A stretch of DNA of 64,000 nucleotides from a virus. The stretch is from positions 62,001 through 126,000 of IMG/VR virus record IMGVR_UViG_3300025770_000004; one strand, written 5' to 3'. Under the pieces are notes generated by a model, which did not search any database, was not told where the DNA came from, and saw only the letters and a list, made by a program, of their open reading frames with translations. Both the position numbers and the translations under genes were made by a program. This document shows, piece by piece, positions 49,843 to 59,122 of this stretch. The first letter of the stretch is position 1. Every line of letters starts with the position of its first letter.

Positions 49843-50508
49843 ATGAAGAGTATTAAGAAATATGATGAATTTTTAATTCAAGAAAAATATGATAAGAACA
49901 TTAAGGCCGAATTAAAAAGGTTAGGTGTTACTAAGAAAGATATAAAAACACATTTATATCACGCTCATAGAGGTAATCTTGGTCAGTATTTAAATGAGAA
50001 TGGAACATCTTTCACATTTGGTATGTTGAATGCATTATTCAAAGATGCTCAAGTAGCCAAGAAAAGATCAGCTATGAAAGTTGGTGTTATTAAAATGGTG
50101 CATAGAATTACACCCATGGCTTTAGCTCCTTTCTTCCCAATAATAGCAATCGCAGGGTTTTTATTCGGATCAACTAGAGCATTTAATAAAATTATGAAAC
50201 CAATCTTAGAAGATCCAGGTAACAATTACAATTCCTTTTTGAAAAAGGTTATAAAGAGTTCAATGAAATTGGCAGAAGGTGAAATATCACCAAAGGATAG
50301 ATTTACTAGAGCTTTTGTTGTTTCTGATAGATTAGTACAAGCTATAAAACCTACTGTACTCCACGAGTTCTCAATAGAATTATCAGATAGAATGGAACAT
50401 ATGGATCCATCTATGGAGGTTCCAGAACATTATATCGAGAATGAATTGAAAATGTATTTAAATGAAAGATTTGAAATCAAGCCTAAAATTCCATTGATGA
50501 ATATCTAA
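49843..50508 (+). CDS. Unknown protein with targeting-like N terminus and hydrophobic centre
   Basis: The start is at ATG 49843; the longer frame from 49699 would run through the opposite topoisomerase gene. 221 residues starting MKSIKKYDEFLIQEKYDKN. Residues about 87-112 (ITPMALAPFFPIIAIAGFLFGS) form a hydrophobic hairpin. The layout (charged, hydrophobic, then helical) is close to that of the LETM1-like protein at 44889. A delivered membrane-inserting protein is plausible; no firm family. Confidence 0.7.
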   Translation: MKSIKKYDEFLIQEKYDKNIKAELKRLGVTKKDIKTHLYHAHRGNLGQYLNENGTSFTFGMLNALFKDAQVAKKRSAMKVGVIKMVHRITPMALAPFFPIIAIAGFLFGSTRAFNKIMKPILEDPGNNYNSFLKKVIKSSMKLAEGEISPKDRFTRAFVVSDRLVQAIKPTVLHEFSIELSDRMEHMDPSMEVPEHYIENELKMYLNERFEIKPKIPLMNI

Positions 50509-50518
50509 AGTATGTTGA

Positions 50519-50932
50519 ATGAAACACATAAACACATATAAAATATTTGAATCATTTAATAAAGTTCCTAAAAATCTTTATAATGTATATGGTGATGTAA
50601 TTGTTGATATGAATGATTGTTTTGAATTCATTGAAGATAAATTATCAGAACTAGATGATATTGGATATGAAACAATTGCTAGTTTCTCACCAATGACAAT
50701 GGCTAAAGCAAGAAAAACACCAGAGTTATACATAAATATTAATAAAACTGAAGATGGTGATTTCCACGAAAAATATCTTGTCGATTCTAATATAGAAGAT
50801 ATAACCGGATATATGAATTCAAGAGGATTCAAAGTGAATAATTGTTTCGATAATAGCAATCCGGATCCTATTAAATTTGAATTCACATACAGGAAAGCTT
50901 CGTATCAAATAAGCTTCATCAAAGGTGAGTAA
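50519..50932 (+). CDS. Unknown protein with capsid-targeting-like N terminus
   Basis: 137 residues starting MKHINTYKIFESFNKVPKNL. The body is alpha/beta with an acidic helix (MNDCFEFIEDKLSELDDIGY) and DITGYMNSRGFKVNNCFDNS, a layout shared with the proteins at 17721 and 20159. It follows the previous gene by 10 bp. Confidence 0.7.
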   Translation: MKHINTYKIFESFNKVPKNLYNVYGDVIVDMNDCFEFIEDKLSELDDIGYETIASFSPMTMAKARKTPELYININKTEDGDFHEKYLVDSNIEDITGYMNSRGFKVNNCFDNSNPDPIKFEFTYRKASYQISFIKGE

Positions 50933-51020
50933 TTTCTAAAAATACATCATTCGAATTACTAAACTTCCAAAACAAAGTTTTTATTTTACTATATATAAAC
51001 TAAATTCAAGTAAATTAAAA

Positions 51021-52865
51021 ATGTCGATAGATAAGAAATTCAAGAAGTTAGATGATATAGACCACGTTATACTAAGACCTGGAATGTATATCGGTTCTAT
51101 AAAACCACACACATCTAACAAATGGTTAATCGAAGGAGAGAAGGCAATTCAAAAAGAAATAACATACAATCCGGGATTTCTAAAAATATTTGATGAGATA
51201 ATTACTAATTCAGTTGATGAGAGTAAAAGAAAAGGATCCAAACTTAATATAATTAAAGTAACAATAGATAAGGATAAGAATTCAATATCTATTTGGGATA
51301 ATGGTGGTATACCAGTTGTTAAACACAAAGAACATAAAGAGTGGATTCCGGAGATGATATTCTCAAACCTTAAAGCTGGTTCTAATTTCAATGATGATGA
51401 AGAAAGATCTTGGGCTGGTACTAATGGTGTTGGATCTACACTAACAAACATATACTCAAATGAGTTCACTATTGAGACTTGTGATGGTAAAAATCAATTT
51501 AGTCAGACATTTACTAACAATATGAGAGAAAGAACTTCTCCTAAGATTAAAAAGGCTACCAGGAGTCATACTAAAATATCATTCAATCCAGATTTTGAGA
51601 AATTCACGATGGATGGTTTAGATGAATCACACTATCAATTATTGGAAAAAAGAGTTTATGATTTAGCCGCATGTAACACTAAGATTAAAATCTATTTCAA
51701 TGGTAAAGTTATTAATTTCAAATCATATGAAGATTATATAAAATTATATGTTGATGACTTTTTCTTTGAAACTAAAAAGGGTAATAGTTGGTCTGTTGGT
51801 ATTGCTTTATCAGAAAATGGATTCCAACAAGTTAGTTTTGCTAACTCAACAGAAACTTATGATGGTGGTACGCACGTAGATTATATTATGAATCAAATTA
51901 TATTAGATCTTAGAGCCTATTTCTTGAAGAAACATAAGACTGATGTTAAACCGTCAGAATTAAAGAACCATATGTTCTTATTCTTAGACTCTACTGTTAT
52001 TAACCCATCATTCTCATCACAGACGAAAGAAAAGTTAATTACTGAGATTAAAGATTTTGGAACTTCCTTTGAAGTTAGTAAGAAGATGGTTCAATCTATA
52101 TTGAAATCCGAAATAGTTAACTCTATATTAGATTGGATAGAACAAAAGAAAAATGCAGATGAGAATAAATTACAAAGAAATCTAAATAAAAAGTTATCTA
52201 AGATAAAGGTTGAAAAACTTATTGATGCTAAGGGTAAGGATAGATGGAAGTATTCACTAGGGTTATTTGAGGGAGATTCTGCTGCTGGTGCTTTTAGAAA
52301 GTATAGAGATTCTCAATCAATGGGAGCCTTTGCATTGAAAGGTAAGTTTATAAACGTGTCTGATATATCAAGTCAGAAATTAGTTCAGAATACAGAGGCG
52401 GTTAACTTAATGGCCTCTATTGGGTTGAAATTGGGCCATGATATTGAATTAAAATCACTTAGGTATGGCCGAGTTCTTTTATATGTTGATGCTGATGTTG
52501 ATGGAAATGCAATTGCCGCATTATTGATAAACTTCTTTTATAAGTATTGGCCAGATATGTTCGAAAGACGTATGTTATATAAGGTTGAAACACCAATCGT
52601 GGTAGCTATACCAAGAGCTAAGAAAGAAAAGAAAATTCTATTCTATAATCAAAGTGAATATAATGAATGGGAGAAGAATAAAGACTTAAAGAAATATGAT
52701 ATTAAGTATAAGAAAGGTTTAGCAGCTCTAGTTGATGATGAGTATGAAGATATTATAAACAGACCTAGGTTAACACTTATAACCAAAGATGATGTTTCAA
52801 AAGACTCTCTTAATATTTGGTTTGGTAAAAACTCTGATCTAAGAAAAACAGAGTTATTAAAATAA
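51021..52865 (+). CDS. 39: Type II DNA topoisomerase, large (GyrB/ParE-like, T4 gp39/60-type) subunit
   Basis: 614 residues, uninterrupted (in T4 this subunit is split into gp39 and gp60). The GHKL ATPase has DEIITNSVDES, IWDNGGIPVV and AGTNGVGSTLTNIYSNEF; the transducer follows; the TOPRIM domain carries GLFEGDSAAGAF and VDADVDGNAIAALLINFF. It powers strand passage for the subunit at 48462. ACTATATATA is found 33 bp... upstream of the start, within a noncoding gap of 88 bp. Confidence 0.95.
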   Translation: MSIDKKFKKLDDIDHVILRPGMYIGSIKPHTSNKWLIEGEKAIQKEITYNPGFLKIFDEIITNSVDESKRKGSKLNIIKVTIDKDKNSISIWDNGGIPVVKHKEHKEWIPEMIFSNLKAGSNFNDDEERSWAGTNGVGSTLTNIYSNEFTIETCDGKNQFSQTFTNNMRERTSPKIKKATRSHTKISFNPDFEKFTMDGLDESHYQLLEKRVYDLAACNTKIKIYFNGKVINFKSYEDYIKLYVDDFFFETKKGNSWSVGIALSENGFQQVSFANSTETYDGGTHVDYIMNQIILDLRAYFLKKHKTDVKPSELKNHMFLFLDSTVINPSFSSQTKEKLITEIKDFGTSFEVSKKMVQSILKSEIVNSILDWIEQKKNADENKLQRNLNKKLSKIKVEKLIDAKGKDRWKYSLGLFEGDSAAGAFRKYRDSQSMGAFALKGKFINVSDISSQKLVQNTEAVNLMASIGLKLGHDIELKSLRYGRVLLYVDADVDGNAIAALLINFFYKYWPDMFERRMLYKVETPIVVAIPRAKKEKKILFYNQSEYNEWEKNKDLKKYDIKYKKGLAALVDDEYEDIINRPRLTLITKDDVSKDSLNIWFGKNSDLRKTELLK

Positions 52866-52883
52866 TCAAACAATTAAGTATAT

Positions 52884-52893
52884 TTAATATATA
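52884..52893 (+). promoter_or_regulatory. Late-type promoter motif TTAATATATA
   Basis: Exact 10-mer, 6 nt (TTCTAT) before the ATG at 52900. Confidence 0.55.
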
Positions 52894-52899
52894 TTCTAT

Positions 52900-53925
52900 A
52901 TGAAGATATTTACATTTTTAGTTTTATTACTACCATTTATTCTTAATTCACAAACAGTTATTTGGTCAGAAGATTTCGAATCATATACAGACGGTACACA
53001 AAATACTACCAAGTGGACTACATCTGCTAATAATTGTGATGCTGATGGAGCTCCCGGTACAGTTGGTAATAATTATTGGGGAACAAGAACAACCTTTGGT
53101 GATAAAGAATTTTGTTGTGAGGATATTGAGGGTTTAACTTGTTGTGTTAATAGCCAAGGTGAATCTGATAATATTTGGATATCAGAAGATATTAATATAA
53201 TAGGATATACTACTATGTCTATATCCATCTCAATGAGAGCTGAGGGTAACATGGAGTGTAATAGTTGTGGTTCTGGTGAGGACCTACTAAATGCCGAATA
53301 TCAAATTGATGGCGGTGTTTGGATAAACTTTATGGCAGTCTGTGGGGCTGTTAATGGTTATTCACAAATAGATTGTATAGATATTGGAACAGGATCTATA
53401 TTGAAAATTAGAGTATTATTAGGTAATCAAGCTGATACCGAAGAATATTACTTTGATGATATCTTTGTTTATGAAACAACTTGCTCTATTGCTCTACCAA
53501 TTGAATTATTATCTTTTACTGGTGAATACAACGAGAATAACGGCCTTGATGAGTTAAAATGGTTAACTGCATCTGAATCTAACAATGATAGATTTGAAAT
53601 CTATTCATCTATTAACGGAGAACAATGGAATTTTGTTGGTCAGGTTGCTGGTGCCGGTAACTCTAGTGAAACACTATCATATTATTATGATAATAAAACA
53701 ACCACAGACTTAGTTTATTACCGATTAAAACAAATAGATTATAATGGAGATTTCGAATACTTTAATATAATATCAATAAACAAAGATTCTGAAAGTCCAA
53801 TATCCATAAAGTACTATAATATTTTGGGTAAAGAATTGAAATATGAACCAAATACAGGATATTCCATACAAGTGATTTCATATAAATATAGAACAGAGTA
53901 TAATAGGGTTTATAACAATAATTAA
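52900..53925 (+). CDS. Secreted Bacteroidota-type protein, divergent T9SS-like C terminus
   Basis: 341 residues. Signal peptide MKIFTFLVLLLPFILNSQT. A jelly-roll-like domain (about 20-195) is rich in Cys (FCCEDIEGLTCC, MECNSCG) and acidic residues. Then comes the Bacteroidota linker domain: ALPIELLSFTGEYNENNG, LKWLTASESNNDRFEI and VYYRLKQIDYNGDFEYF, clearly related to residues 140-230 of the protein at 27851. The end (YYNILGKELKYEPNTGYSIQ) resembles a second type of T9SS-associated C terminus but lacks YPNP. Late-type promoter. A virion-associated or exported adhesin-like role is possible. Confidence 0.82.
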   Translation: MKIFTFLVLLLPFILNSQTVIWSEDFESYTDGTQNTTKWTTSANNCDADGAPGTVGNNYWGTRTTFGDKEFCCEDIEGLTCCVNSQGESDNIWISEDINIIGYTTMSISISMRAEGNMECNSCGSGEDLLNAEYQIDGGVWINFMAVCGAVNGYSQIDCIDIGTGSILKIRVLLGNQADTEEYYFDDIFVYETTCSIALPIELLSFTGEYNENNGLDELKWLTASESNNDRFEIYSSINGEQWNFVGQVAGAGNSSETLSYYYDNKTTTDLVYYRLKQIDYNGDFEYFNIISINKDSESPISIKYYNILGKELKYEPNTGYSIQVISYKYRTEYNRVYNNN

Positions 53926-53992
53926 ATTATTACATATTCGAAATATACATTTTGAATAATGAGTGAGATAACATGATTCTGATTTCATGATA

Positions 53993-54002
53993 TTAATATA
54001 TA
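53993..54002 (+). promoter_or_regulatory. Late-type promoter motif TTAATATATA
   Basis: Exact 10-mer, 5 nt (ATGTT) before the ATG at 54008. This placement also shows that the upstream in-frame ATG at 53987 is not the start. Confidence 0.55.
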
Positions 54003-54007
54003 ATGTT

Positions 54008-55633
54008 ATGAAAAAAATACTAAGGTATAATAGGTTTATTAAAGAAGCTACTCTTAGTGGTGATAAAAAAATGCCTTATAGCCTTTCTAGAAAGGGGAAA
54101 TCAGTGGCGATGAAAAAATTAGTAAATGAGATAGAAACATCTAACATTAATAATTTTGATATAAAATTAGATTTATCAAAGGGGGATATCCCAGGTGATG
54201 ATGAAAAGGTTATTTGGATAAGAAATTCAACTGTTACTGAAATAAATTTCTCAGACTTAAAATTAAAATTAGAAGTTGAATCAAATGATGATTTAATGAT
54301 ATATCATACCGATTCTGATGATATTAACATTGACTGGGCTGTAGCCAAGAGAGGATCAATATCCAATATGGTTAGACAATATGATCGTGTTGGTCCTTCT
54401 AAAAGAGGTAACCATTTTAGAGAAACTGCCTTTCTAATAACATTAGCTATTAGAGCTTGGTTAAACGCTGGTGTTAAGTTAAACATACAAACACATCATG
54501 GTAAAATACTTATGAGGTATGAGACTAGAAAGGATATAAGATTTGCTAGTATATCAAATAATAAATCTATGGATGATATTAATAACTCATATGATATATT
54601 TACAACAGGTAAAAAAATCATGGAAGGTATGGAAAATCAATGTGATTTTCTACTGGGATATGATAAAAGCGGTAATAGAATTAAAGATGGATACCTTAGT
54701 GAGGATGATATAAGTAATATTTCTTATATAGTGAAGAATAGTAAAGATCTACTTATTAATAAATTTGCTCATTTTATATTTAAAGAAGAAATACAAAATA
54801 AAAAAGGAATAATACTCGAGGCTGGTGAGTTATTAGGTGATTATAATTTTTATGATATACCAGAGCTTTCAAATATGGCTAAATGGAACCCAAGCGATTT
54901 CTGGATAGTTTTTAAGGGAAATGAATCTTTATCTAATTATAATTCATATTATGATATGGATAATATTGATGATCTTAATGATTTCTTAGGTGAGTCTGTT
55001 ATTCATCGAAAAGGATTAGTTGGAGTATCACTTAAGCAAACGATAAATACTCCAAAATTAATGATAGTTAATTCTGGTAATAAAGATATAGATAATAAGT
55101 TAAAAGCTGATAACCTGGATAAAGTGGTAAAGCCTTCTAGAAAAACAGCTAATATAGACTTTTCCTGGAAATTTGAGAACGAGGCCGATGTTGCTAATAA
55201 TTGGAAAGATGGTTCAGGTATAGATTGTAGAACATTTGATAGTAATCAAACATCAAACATATCACTTGAGCTTAAGAGTAAGGGTGGGTATGTTAGTGGT
55301 AAAGCTGGATCAATGATAAATCATTTAATGCCAGATAATTTGTATCAAATCAAGGAGTTTATAAGAAAGAAAAAGGATAAATCTGAAATAAGAGAATATT
55401 TAGTTGGTGAGATGTTTGTGGTTGAAAATGATTACCTCAGCGGTATATTCAATCAAGATTTATCTGGTGATGGAGAAAAGTCAAATGCGGAGAATTCAAG
55501 ACTACAATCAATAGTATTCATAGATTGGTTATATAATCTACCACAAGAAATAAGAGATGATTATATAACAAAAATAGTTGATTTTGCTAAATCAGAATCT
55601 ATTTGGTCAGCACCACACTTAGTAGTTAAATAA
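54008..55633 (+). CDS. Large unknown protein with targeting-like N terminus
   Basis: 541 residues from ATG 54008, starting MKKILRYNRFIKEATLSGDK; FIKEA closely matches the FIAEA cleavage context of T4 internal proteins. The largest signal-bearing protein here. The body is alpha/beta with RETAFLITLAIRAWLNAGVK (about 135-155) and WKDGSGIDCRTFDSNQTS (about 395-412), and appears to be one or two enzymatic-size domains, but I recognise no family. Confidence 0.75.
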   Translation: MKKILRYNRFIKEATLSGDKKMPYSLSRKGKSVAMKKLVNEIETSNINNFDIKLDLSKGDIPGDDEKVIWIRNSTVTEINFSDLKLKLEVESNDDLMIYHTDSDDINIDWAVAKRGSISNMVRQYDRVGPSKRGNHFRETAFLITLAIRAWLNAGVKLNIQTHHGKILMRYETRKDIRFASISNNKSMDDINNSYDIFTTGKKIMEGMENQCDFLLGYDKSGNRIKDGYLSEDDISNISYIVKNSKDLLINKFAHFIFKEEIQNKKGIILEAGELLGDYNFYDIPELSNMAKWNPSDFWIVFKGNESLSNYNSYYDMDNIDDLNDFLGESVIHRKGLVGVSLKQTINTPKLMIVNSGNKDIDNKLKADNLDKVVKPSRKTANIDFSWKFENEADVANNWKDGSGIDCRTFDSNQTSNISLELKSKGGYVSGKAGSMINHLMPDNLYQIKEFIRKKKDKSEIREYLVGEMFVVENDYLSGIFNQDLSGDGEKSNAENSRLQSIVFIDWLYNLPQEIRDDYITKIVDFAKSESIWSAPHLVVK

Positions 55634-55662
55634 ACTTTTTTATTAAAATTGTTATAATTTAC

Positions 55663-56046
55663 ATGGGATTCATAAATGTAAATAGTCAGCAAGTACATAC
55701 ATCTAATATCAACCTCGTAGGTACGTCTAGTATTTATGGGGGAATTGGTATTTACACAAACTCAACCACTACACCAGGACGAATATTGGCATCATCCGGT
55801 GGTGCTACATTATATTCACACAAAGCTAAATATATTATATTAGGCGAAGAAGTGGAAGTGGATGGATATCAAGACTCAACAACCGCAATTATAATATCAT
55901 CTATAAATATAATGGGTAAGCCATTCTATGATGATTTGAAAAAACAAAATGTTCATCTTCCAGTTGAAATAGAAGAATTCCTAGAACAAAGATTCATAAT
56001 ACTAGAGAGAGACAAGAAGATCGAGGATATACTTAAAAATTCATAA
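55663..56046 (+). CDS. Unknown 127-aa protein
   Basis: The N-terminal half is Ser/Thr/Gly-rich (NLVGTSSIYGGIGIYTNS), beta-like; the C-terminal half a charged helix (EIEEFLEQRFIILERDKKIE). Its end overlaps the convergent homing endonuclease gene by 14 bp. Possibly a small fibre or decoration protein; unproven. Confidence 0.6.
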   Translation: MGFINVNSQQVHTSNINLVGTSSIYGGIGIYTNSTTTPGRILASSGGATLYSHKAKYIILGEEVEVDGYQDSTTAIIISSINIMGKPFYDDLKKQNVHLPVEIEEFLEQRFIILERDKKIEDILKNS

Positions 56047-57532
56047 TAAATTTTAGCTTACCACAATCATATATTCTATATATACCAATATTTTTCATGA
56101 ACTCTGATTCCGTGATTGATTTACCCTTTATACCTAATTTATCTTTCTTATAATTTGATTTATGTTTTCTAACTCCACCAACTATATAAGTATAATCCGG
56201 GTAGCTTTTATTAACCAATTCAAATCCAATTGATTTATAAAGACCACCATCTGATAGTGAATAATCAGCATAACTTATCATATAGTCATATCTGTACTTG
56301 GATTTAAATAAGCTTATTATTTTTGAAGCTCCTCCTATGACTGATGTGTTTAACTTATTACAAAATCTAGTTATATTAAACCCATTTTTCATTCTTTTTC
56401 TTCCTTCGATATCATTAAATGACATTATTGATACCAATTCACCATTATAATATAAACCAATTGATTTTTTGATATTATTATTAAACCCTTGAATATGGTT
56501 GGTATTCAAAAAATCTTTAACTTCTGTTATATTATTAATTTCACATGCTTTACATTTTCGTGCAAATATTCTATTAGATTTTTTTACTTTATTTAAAATA
56601 ATTGATTTCATTATTTCTCTCCTTTTCAACCAATCATCTTCCCATATGTGTATAATCCTGATACCCCTTTCCTTGAAATGTTCGGTTTTGTGTAGGTGAT
56701 AATTTTTATTTTTATGTTCTTCTGAGTGCCAATATAATCCATTGAATTCAAATCCTATATTCAAATCCGGTAGATAAATATCTATCTCCAAAACATCCCT
56801 ATATGATTGAATTATTCTCCCATCATAATTATCATTTATTAGATCATATACTTCATTCTCACCCTCGGATGTTAGTTTGTTTATATGATTACATGTAGTG
56901 CATATTGTTGATCCTCTATAATATCTACTATAAAATAAATTTGTAGTTATATTAAACTCATGACCAACTCCACATTTAATTTTGTGATATTTATCTACTT
57001 TGTTATATTCGATATAACCATCTTGTGTATAGATAAACTTATTATCCTTTATATAAGTTGGATTATCAACTCCCCAATTCAATAATGTTGTTTCTTTCTT
57101 TTTACATTTAATTGAATCTAATTGTGAAATGTTACAAACACCATATTTATCCTTAACGGTTTTTTTGGATTTTTCATTATTGTTAAAATAACAACCATGT
57201 TTGGATATCATAGTTTCTTTTCGCTTCTTTATGTTTGTGAAATTTTCATCATCATATTTAATCTTATTAGTCATTCTCCTTTTGATGTGTTTGCATTTTT
57301 GACAAGAATAAAATCCATATTTCAAACAATCATTATAATTTCTATATGTTGTTTCTTTCTCCATTGAGCAAATATCACACATTACACCAACATCAAAATA
57401 CGAACTCTTTGGTATTTTATCTATTGGTATTAATACCTCATCATCAATTTTAAACTTCCTATTCATTTTTTTATTATAATATCCAAGATTACCTCTGTTC
57501 ATTTTTACTTTTATCTCAATAGTTAACAACAT
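56033..57532 (-). CDS. Homing-endonuclease-like protein with zinc fingers and Vsr-type PD-(D/E)XK nuclease
   Basis: 499 residues. Zinc-binding Cys pairs (CDIC and CQKC near 50-80; ICTTCNH near 210) are followed by repeated YG/WG-N modules (TMISKHGCYFNN, VKDKYGVCNISQL, LLNWGVDNPTYI) typical of DNA-reading regions in phage endonucleases. Then comes the nuclease: VLEIDIYLPDLNIGFEFNG with YWHSE and IRIIHIWEDDW, the Vsr/EDxHD-like arrangement. The C-terminal 150 residues (ARKCKACEINNITEVKDFL to a GFELVNKSYPDY end) are the usual partner domain. A free-standing mobile gene is likely, inserted between 55663 and RNase H with opposite orientation. Confidence 0.82.
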   Translation of the reverse strand: MLLTIEIKVKMNRGNLGYYNKKMNRKFKIDDEVLIPIDKIPKSSYFDVGVMCDICSMEKETTYRNYNDCLKYGFYSCQKCKHIKRRMTNKIKYDDENFTNIKKRKETMISKHGCYFNNNEKSKKTVKDKYGVCNISQLDSIKCKKKETTLLNWGVDNPTYIKDNKFIYTQDGYIEYNKVDKYHKIKCGVGHEFNITTNLFYSRYYRGSTICTTCNHINKLTSEGENEVYDLINDNYDGRIIQSYRDVLEIDIYLPDLNIGFEFNGLYWHSEEHKNKNYHLHKTEHFKERGIRIIHIWEDDWLKRREIMKSIILNKVKKSNRIFARKCKACEINNITEVKDFLNTNHIQGFNNNIKKSIGLYYNGELVSIMSFNDIEGRKRMKNGFNITRFCNKLNTSVIGGASKIISLFKSKYRYDYMISYADYSLSDGGLYKSIGFELVNKSYPDYTYIVGGVRKHKSNYKKDKLGIKGKSITESEFMKNIGIYRIYDCGKLKFIMNF

Positions 57533-57576
57533 AATTGACCTTTTTTCATATATATATTAAATAATACTTTTACGCT

Positions 57577-58557
57577 ATGAGATGTGACTTAATCATCGAT
57601 GGAAATTATATTCTTAGTCGTTTAGTTTTCACTTTACACAAAAATAATTTACTTTACGGAGCATTACATAAAGCATTAGAAAATGCTATGTTAAAATATA
57701 AGAAATGGTATCCGTTTGCTAACGTTTACCTAGTTTCTGATTCCAAAGAAAAATCTTGGAGAAAGAAATACATAGACGAGTATAAAGGCACCCGAAAGAA
57801 AAATACTGATATTGATTGGAAGTTTGTTTATGAGGCTTATGGTGAATTCAAAGAATCAATGGAGGGTACTTTCAAAATATTAGAAGCACCACATATAGAG
57901 GGTGATGACTGGATAGCTTATTTAGTTGAGAAGGCTAATGAAGAAGGAAGATCTACTATAATAGTATCGAATGATTATGATATTAAACAAATGGTTAAGC
58001 ATAGTTTTGATCCACTTTGGGTTAATATGATGACTAATGAAATGTATAATAAAGAAAAGTTATTCTTACCAGAGAACTATCAAAACTTTATTAACAAAGT
58101 GCAGAAAATACCAAATGATAATATATTTGATATAAATGATAATACTGAATTTTTAAGATTTATAAATGGCTTTATTAAGAAGTATGAAGTTGTTGAGATA
58201 AATTATATGAAATCTTTAATGGTTAAGATTATATCTGGTGATAAGTCGGATAACATTGGATCTGTTTGGTCTGTTATTAAAAATGGTAAGAAGAGAGGTA
58301 TTGGATATAAAGGAGCACAGACTATTTATGATGACTATTTACTTGAGTTTGGTGAGATGAGTTTTACTGACCCTGATATGAATGAAAATATAGCAGATTT
58401 AATCTGTGAGAAAAAGAAATTAAGTAAGACTAAAATAGATGAGATAGTTGAAAATATTGAATCTAATTTTACACTTATAGATTTGAGAATATCTAATCTT
58501 CCAACGGAAGTTGTTAATAAAATGATTATTACATATAATGATAAATACAAAAAGTGA
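57577..58557 (+). CDS. rnh: RNase H / 5'-3' exonuclease (FEN-like, T4 Rnh-type)
   Basis: 326 residues. N-terminal acidic LIIDGNYILSR (Asp8), YLVSDSKEKSWRKKYIDEYK as the arch and basic region, IEGDDWIAYLV and VSNDYDIKQM as further metal ligands, and ISGDKSDNIGSVW with the helix-three-turn-helix GIGYKGAQTIYDDYL. This is the FEN family, matching T4 RNase H, which removes lagging-strand RNA primers. It starts a plus-strand run of small genes, like the replication gene runs of T4. Confidence 0.93.
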   Translation: MRCDLIIDGNYILSRLVFTLHKNNLLYGALHKALENAMLKYKKWYPFANVYLVSDSKEKSWRKKYIDEYKGTRKKNTDIDWKFVYEAYGEFKESMEGTFKILEAPHIEGDDWIAYLVEKANEEGRSTIIVSNDYDIKQMVKHSFDPLWVNMMTNEMYNKEKLFLPENYQNFINKVQKIPNDNIFDINDNTEFLRFINGFIKKYEVVEINYMKSLMVKIISGDKSDNIGSVWSVIKNGKKRGIGYKGAQTIYDDYLLEFGEMSFTDPDMNENIADLICEKKKLSKTKIDEIVENIESNFTLIDLRISNLPTEVVNKMIITYNDKYKK

Positions 58558-58927
58558 AATACTTGACAAATGGATTCCTATAACGCAGGGTTTAGGAATT
58601 GTCAACAAAAATTTAGCAGAGATAATTAGTTTTTTTTGTGAAGATTATTGTGTTAGTAATCCTGATAAAGATGATTTACCAGAAAAGATAAATCATCTTT
58701 TAACAAAATTAAAAAAATCTAAAAAGAGTGAAATTAAAAGGACCTTGTATAATCCAATAAGCGGAGAGATTGAATATGAATTGGAAAATGGATTTATTAT
58801 AACAGAGAAAAACAAATTCAAAAGGGAACCAACAACAGAAGAATTAGTAGATTTATTTGGTGTTGATTTTATTAGAGAATTAGATAAACAGAAGTGGAGA
58901 GAACACTCATTAAATAAAATATTATGA
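58538..58927 (+). CDS. Unknown 129-aa protein downstream of rnh
   Basis: Helical, basic centre (LLTKLKKSKKSEIKRTL), acidic end with EELVDLFGVDFIRELD. It overlaps rnh by 20 bp and the next gene by 4 bp. In T4 the gene after rnh encodes DsbA, followed by gp33; no clear similarity is visible, so only the position suggests a replication or transcription role. Confidence 0.6.
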   Translation: MINTKSEILDKWIPITQGLGIVNKNLAEIISFFCEDYCVSNPDKDDLPEKINHLLTKLKKSKKSEIKRTLYNPISGEIEYELENGFIITEKNKFKREPTTEELVDLFGVDFIRELDKQKWREHSLNKIL

Positions 58928-59121
58928 AACTATTTTTAGAATTATTAAAGGATAAACAAGATAAATATTGGGTTACTGAAAAATGTTGGTATGATTATGA
59001 AAAACCGATGAATGGTAGTGATGCTGGTTATGGTGTATTTGATACTTTTGATTTAGCTATTAAATGTATAAATGATACTAAATTGAAAACAAACAAAGAG
59101 GTTGTAATAATATACAAGTAA
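58924..59121 (+). CDS. Unknown 65-aa protein
   Basis: Small Trp/Tyr-rich protein (DKYWVTEKCWYDYEKPMNG) with a basic C terminus. ATGA overlap with the upstream gene and 1 bp before the next. No family recognised. Confidence 0.55.
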   Translation: MKLFLELLKDKQDKYWVTEKCWYDYEKPMNGSDAGYGVFDTFDLAIKCINDTKLKTNKEVVIIYK

Positions 59122-59122
59122 T

